Source: Hofstenia miamia (taxonomy: Eukaryota > Xenacoelomorpha > Acoela). From it: a stretch of DNA of 64,000 nt. Below the pieces are notes generated by a model. It saw nothing but the letters and a program-made list of their open reading frames with translations, was not told the origin of the DNA and did not search any database. The translations under genes and the position numbers were made by a program. Shown here piece after piece: positions 59,232 through 64,000 of this stretch (the stretch's first letter is position 1; each line of letters begins with the position of its first letter). The DNA is taken from contig SCFE01000056.1 in NCBI GenBank assembly GCA_004352715.1, positions 1,752,522 through 1,816,521 on the forward strand. Reading direction: 5' to 3'.

Positions 59232-59252
59232 NNNNNNNNNNNNNNNNNNNNN
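59232..59252. other. Assembly gap (21 N)
   Basis: Same length as the gap at 7067-7087 and likewise between perfect direct repeats, suggesting a fixed-size placeholder at an unmerged overlap. Confidence 0.9.
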
Positions 59253-59479
59253 GTGGTTCTAAGTTCCTACCCCATGGACATTAGATTGCTTAAATGTCTA
59301 AACCCTTTTATGGGATAATTTAAATGAAATGAACTTTAAAAATCGGAATTTTCATCAAAATTAGATACCATTCTTACTGCAATATTTTTTATCACAGATT
59401 TTTGCAGCTATTTGAGAACGCGTCCCCCAAAAGATGGTTCTTGAAACACGTTTAGTAAGGGAATGCGCCGAGATTCCTC
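59253..59479. repeat. 227-bp gap flank, copy 2
   Basis: Duplicate of 59005-59231, continuing to unique sequence (ATGCTTTATCACC). Confidence 0.75.
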
Positions 59480-59919
59480 ATGCTTTATCACCAAAGAATG
59501 GTTAGCTGTTTGGGGTAATTTATTCTATTGAGAACATTTATGATTTTTTTTTATTTCAACAATTGTAGAAAAGGACGACAACATTATTTAATACTATGCT
59601 ATTCACATGTTTGAATGGCTGCTGAAAGGAAAAATTATGAATTCGGTCTTTGAGTGGGCTTTGGGCTCAAAAATCGGAGTTAGGTTACATCCGCTGTGAA
59701 ATTCAGGAGACTCACCAAAAATTGAAGTATTGGTAACTTAAAAACTTAAAATTATCTTTTATTGATTACAATATTTTGACTGCTATCTTAAAGTAACATT
59801 AACTAACCTAAACTCCATTCCGATTCTAATCTGTGCTTTTTGTATCAACACAAACAGCATAGAATAACCATTAGGATTCACATATTCTAAGAATTTGCAG
59901 ACAGAAAGATGAACATATT

Positions 59920-60950
59920 TACAAACAGCAAAGTGGGAGTAATAGCAAAATGAATTGGCTCAAAACACCTGGCTTAAGTTTTCACAAATTCTTAGTTGTT
60001 TTATAAACGCTGAGAATTACAGTTTATCAAAATTCTGCGCATAACCGGCAAAATTTCATTTTGCGATGCTGATTTTTGTTTTCCATTAAGTTCTTTAGGT
60101 TAATCCACACGTCTTCCACCGGATTGATATCTGGAGAATTAGTTGACCATTGCAGATATTCAATGTCGTTTTCAGACATGAAATTTTTTGTTACATGGGA
60201 GGTGTGAGGGGTTGTGCCATCTAGCAGTTGTGGCATAAAGCATTTGCATATGAAACGAAACTCTAATACAATTTGGCAATATCTTATACTGTTAATCGTT
60301 CCTTCGTGGATAATTTTCAAATAAAATCCCGAATATGAGAGTGCTCCTCAAACCATAACTTTTCAGAATGTTGGAGACTTTTTCATAGATCTTTTCTGCT
60401 GACTACTACACCAAACCCTAGCTTTGTTTCGAAGCAGCTGAAAAATACTCAAATCTTTGAGAAAAACGTCTTGAAGACCGTAGCTTGATCAAGATTGTCG
60501 TCGTCGTTTTTCCTCGTTCAAATCTGTGATAGTCGGTACAATTTTCGGCAGATTCTTCTTCATGCCCGATCTAGCACTGTGAAAACTGAACAGAAGTTCT
60601 AGTTCTTTCTGTAAACTCTTGAGCTATGTCTCGTTTCGAAAACGGATTTATTAAAGATAACTTTCTCATGTTCCAAATTCCGTTGGACGACCACTTCCAA
60701 CTTTTCTTTCTAGTGATCCACCATCTTCCAGAACGTTAAAATTTCTGTAGAAAGTAGTATTTGGCATGTCTGATGCTAAGTCTCGTTTGTTCTGAATGTT
60801 TTTTAAAGACTCAAATATAATTGCCATCGTAGGTGACGTTATTATATGCTCTACTAATCCTACTCTAATCAATTTCCTATCAGATCAACACAACAAAAGA
60901 TATTACCGAAAAGCAAAACTCCCCAATAATCCCATTTTTGCCACAATGTA
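59920..60950 (-). pseudogene. Second Tc1/mariner-like element, decayed
   Basis: The minus strand has NKRDLASDMPNTTFYRNFNV and LEDGGSLERKVGSGRPTEFG (helix-turn-helix and GRP hinge) near 60666-60872. Several stops and shifts follow, then QLLDGTTPHTS (catalytic Asp) and WSTNSPDINPVEDVW (catalytic Glu) near 60100-60220, with 34 residues between them by my count (DD34E). Possible ends TACAAACAGCAAAGTGGGA (59920) and inverted TGCCACAATGTA (to 60950) match imperfectly and start TACA/end TGTA. The size of about 1.03 kb suits the family. Confidence 0.65.
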
Positions 60951-63243
60951 TATGAGTTTGCAATGTTCAATCAATTTGAATCCAACTCAAATAATAGCAA
61001 TCATAATATAATTTTTGAGAATAGCGCCATTTCTTAAATTAGCAAGAATTGTTGCATTAAGTATTGAAGTGATAGTTAATTCTGCGTTTCTATTTGCCCG
61101 TTAAATACACTATCATTATTATTTATTATACGAATAATTTGAATATTTCGTTTTATACTGCTCAAAGCTTGATATGCTGTAGTGAATTTAAGATTAATGT
61201 ATCGTGTAATTACACAGCGAAGAGACGGGCTTTTAGTTGCTGAATAAAGAACCGTAAAATGCAGTAAAACGACTGTTAAAAATCGGGCCTATGTATTTAA
61301 ATTCTTCATAACTCAAACTACTAATTTTAATTATTTTTGTATATAATAATTTTTGTATTTGTATTTGTAGTTTTGTTTGAAACGTTTTTAAACTTTTTTA
61401 GAGTTGTAAACAATATTTTATACAGTAAAAATAAACATAGATCAATATAGATATCTTCTTTTTCTTGCCGAGTAAATTTTGTAGTTAAATATAATCCAAC
61501 TGCAAGTAAAATGCAAACAACCCAAATTGTTCTCACAGACAGATATTAAGATTTTTTATTTCATTTGATATATTGACTGTATTACAGTTCATTCAATCAC
61601 TACTCTAATGTGATGAATACACATACTTAGTAGTGGTGATATTGATAAATAAGTAATATTGTTGTCTTAGATCACATTTAATGAAAATTATGACACAGCA
61701 TGGCAGTTATTTTTAAACTTGCTGATGCAATATGTTGTTGTACTATATAAATTTTAATAATTTCATGATCACTCATCGAAAACCGAATTCAGACGTATTA
61801 ATTATCTTTAGCATAAGACTGCAAAACTTAATTTCTGATATGAAACAAGTGCTAAGTAACTAAATTCTTCCAAAGCTCCTGCTCGAAGTTTTCTTTCTTT
61901 GTAATATATGATGAGTATAGACTTAGTTTTTAAGTAAACTGAACCAAAAAATTAGATCAGGAGACCTTGATAACAATTCACATAAGGTTCTTCAAACTCC
62001 AATCGGATGATCATTAACTTTTTCAAAGAAGGAAATTTTTGTGAAGTTTGCGAAGTGTGGAGGAGCTCCGTACTGTTTGAAAATATAAATAATACTCAAA
62101 TCAACATGAAAATCCTCCAATAATAATGTGACTTTAACTAATTCATTGTACCAAAAAGGGTTGCATTCAACTTCTCTCTATATAATAATTCACATGTAGT
62201 CTAGGTTGAAAATCTCGTATTTGTAAACTCAATATGCATCCAAAACAGCGCGAGTATATTCAACACACTTCCATGTCTCCATTTTAGATATATACTATAT
62301 ACATAATATAAAGAGATCTGTCAATTTTTCAAGTACTTATTTTATATGCTTACGTATCCTAAGAAATTCGTCCATAAAATTTTTCAAATAAATTTGAGAG
62401 AAGAACACTGTCATAAAATGAACTTATAAAATGTGTATACATCGGGACTGGAAACAGTAGGAACGATAGAACTCTTTGACCCATTCAATGGATTACTATT
62501 TTTTACAATTAAAAAACAACTAAAATGCATAAATAAAAGCTGCATTCGCATCACTATTAGGTCACAACTATGAAATATTGTTAATAGATGTTTAGATTTC
62601 TAATAGTAATGAATGCATGTTGTATTGGATCCCCATTTTATCCATATTGAAAACTAGTTTACATGTAATGTGTCAAATCCATTTTCTTAACTCATTTCCA
62701 ACCTTGTTGCAAATATATTTATGTGCACTACATTTTGTTGAGGAACTTCATTGCAAGTCTAGCAAGGAATACTAAAGATTCAACTCAGAAATCTTAAGGA
62801 GTTTGAATCCTCTGACTATTCAAGATACGCTACTACTTTATCTAAATTGATACATTGATGGTTGCATTACAAACAGCAAGGGCTAAAGTGCAGGGAATGT
62901 GAAAGATGCACTGGATGCTAATCCCTTTGTTTGATCATGCTTGAAAGAATTGCTTTAGATATACTCAAGTAAATTATTCATACCTTTTTAGTATTAATAA
63001 TAAATAATTTTGTGAAAATAAATATTTCTCTGGGTTAAACTTTTTTGAATTTTTTCATATTTGCTCAGCTACAGGTATGTTTTTTGTGTTTAACTTTGTC
63101 CTGCATGTGATTAAATGAAAACTTTTTTATGTATGAAAATGATTTAAACCAATAAAACACAATCCAGAATTGGCTGAGTACTTCTTAGTTATAACCAAAA
63201 TATAGCAAACATTTAATATAAAAGAAAACACATTCACTAAAAT
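60951..63243. other. AT-rich non-coding stretch downstream of the receptor gene
   Basis: No supportable gene over 2.3 kb. It contains the 3' UTR of the minus-strand receptor, whose polyadenylation site I cannot assign. Confidence 0.5.
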
Positions 63244-64000
63244 CTAAATTCTAAAAAATTGACGAGTTTCTTTTCGAAAATCTTTGTTAAACGAAAAAAA
63301 TATGAAAAACTTCAAAGAAAACTGTAAATGGTTAATAATAAATGTTATAATTCCAACGTCGGTGAATCTGTTTACATTTTGCTCCATGATAGCCTTAAGC
63401 CCAACGATTGTATTAGGAAGAACAAGTAAGACATATAATAACGTCAGTGCCACAAAAACAACAAGCATTCGTTGTTCTTTTTTTCTTTCATAAGCTTGTT
63501 GCTTTTCCCGATTTTTAGAAACTTCGATAAATTTTTCGTCGTCACTGGTTTGGCGGATAATTTGCCGCTGAGCTTTACGGAGTCGTATTGATTTCAATTG
63601 AAAATAGATACCAAGCGTAATAAATGCATTAGAGAGAATCACTATTGACGATAAAGTGATGTAGACAATAATGTACATCGTAAAGAATGTATCAAGTAGG
63701 AAAAACTGTAGGGAAGTAATTGCTAATGTGACTAAAAACGCTCCTATTAGCACAAATACAATTATATACCTTTGTGAATGAGGTTTGTTGTGCTTACGAT
63801 GGAACAAAGGTTTACAAATGAACACATAAGAATCCGCGTTTGCAGCAAACAGTAAGAGAAGCGAAGAAAACTCTGTGAAGCAGAACATCGGAAGAACTGT
63901 AAACTTGAGCAAGAACGCCTGTGAAGTGCCTCTTGAAATATCCGAAAAGAAGATGAATGTGGTGAGAATTGCGAAGAGACAATGGAAGCTGTCCACAATA
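63244..64000 (-). CDS. Rhodopsin-type seven-transmembrane receptor, 5' part off the window
   Basis: The minus-strand frame is open to the right edge, so the N-terminus and TM1 are missing. Visible in order: TM2 (FHCLFAILTTFIFFSDI), TM3 (VLPMFCFTEFSSLLLLFAAN) leading to DSYVFICKPL, a basic loop, TM4 (YIIVFVLIGAFLVTLAI), TM5 (TMYIIVYITLSSIVILSNAF), a long charged third loop with a Lys/Arg/Gln-rich helix, TM6 (LVVFVALTLLYVLLVLP), TM7, and helix 8 FNKDFRKETRQFF. The layout and F-N-K-x-F-R match class A GPCRs. The DRY motif is DSY, and the NPxxY region reads SLKFFIFF. It is probably a plasma-membrane receptor; the ligand is unknown. Stop at 63244-63246; no intron in the visible part. Confidence 0.8.
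   Translation of the reverse strand, partial: IVDSFHCLFAILTTFIFFSDISRGTSQAFLLKFTVLPMFCFTEFSSLLLLFAANADSYVFICKPLFHRKHNKPHSQRYIIVFVLIGAFLVTLAITSLQFFLLDTFFTMYIIVYITLSSIVILSNAFITLGIYFQLKSIRLRKAQRQIIRQTSDDEKFIEVSKNREKQQAYERKKEQRMLVVFVALTLLYVLLVLPNTIVGLKAIMEQNVNRFTDVGIITFIINHLQFSLKFFIFFSFNKDFRKETRQFFRI

Overview
The window is AT-rich animal DNA, most likely from an invertebrate. It has GT-AG introns, tyrosine-kinase/SH2 and homeobox genes, a rhodopsin-type receptor, and many decayed hAT, Tc1/mariner, CR1/L2-like LINE and Ty3 pieces. Gene density is very low and (TA)n microsatellites are common. The species cannot be named from sequence alone. I ran no homology search; every family call comes from reading translated motifs.

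Layout: 1-335 is the 3' end of a LINE. 2.9-7.3 kb holds hAT-like terminal fragments made of short repeated words (GATCCG, GACCC). 8.6-9.4 kb carries an assembly duplication. 10.6-12.3 kb is a decayed LINE reverse transcriptase. 12.6-14.1 kb is an internally deleted Tc1-like element, duplicated around a gap. 16.8-26.0 kb is the main gene: ten phase-compatible exons join an SH2 domain, a catalytically dead tyrosine kinase domain and a 773-residue coiled-coil C-terminus. Its introns hold a Ty3 fragment, a hAT transposase remnant and two MITEs. 28.1-31.1 kb is repeat-rich, with an N gap. 32.4-33.4 kb is a single-exon Paired-like homeobox gene. 36.6-37.8 kb is a single-exon 397-residue protein I do not recognise. 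38.7-53 kb is almost gene-free and holds two large N gaps plus a stacked-haplotype duplication (45.7-48.7 kb). 53.2-54.2 and 59.9-60.9 kb are two broken Tc1/mariner elements on the minus strand. 63.2 kb to the right edge is a partial seven-transmembrane receptor on the minus strand.

The genes do not form an evident functional unit. The notable discovery is the SH2-pseudokinase-coiled-coil gene: it has lost the main catalytic residues, keeps the SH2 phosphotyrosine-binding arginine, and needs a GC-AG intron to restore the kinase fold. Other points of interest are a divergent Q50 Paired-class homeodomain with a repeated C-terminal motif, a receptor whose DRY and NPxxY motifs are altered, and a recurring assembly pattern in which gap flanks are duplicated.
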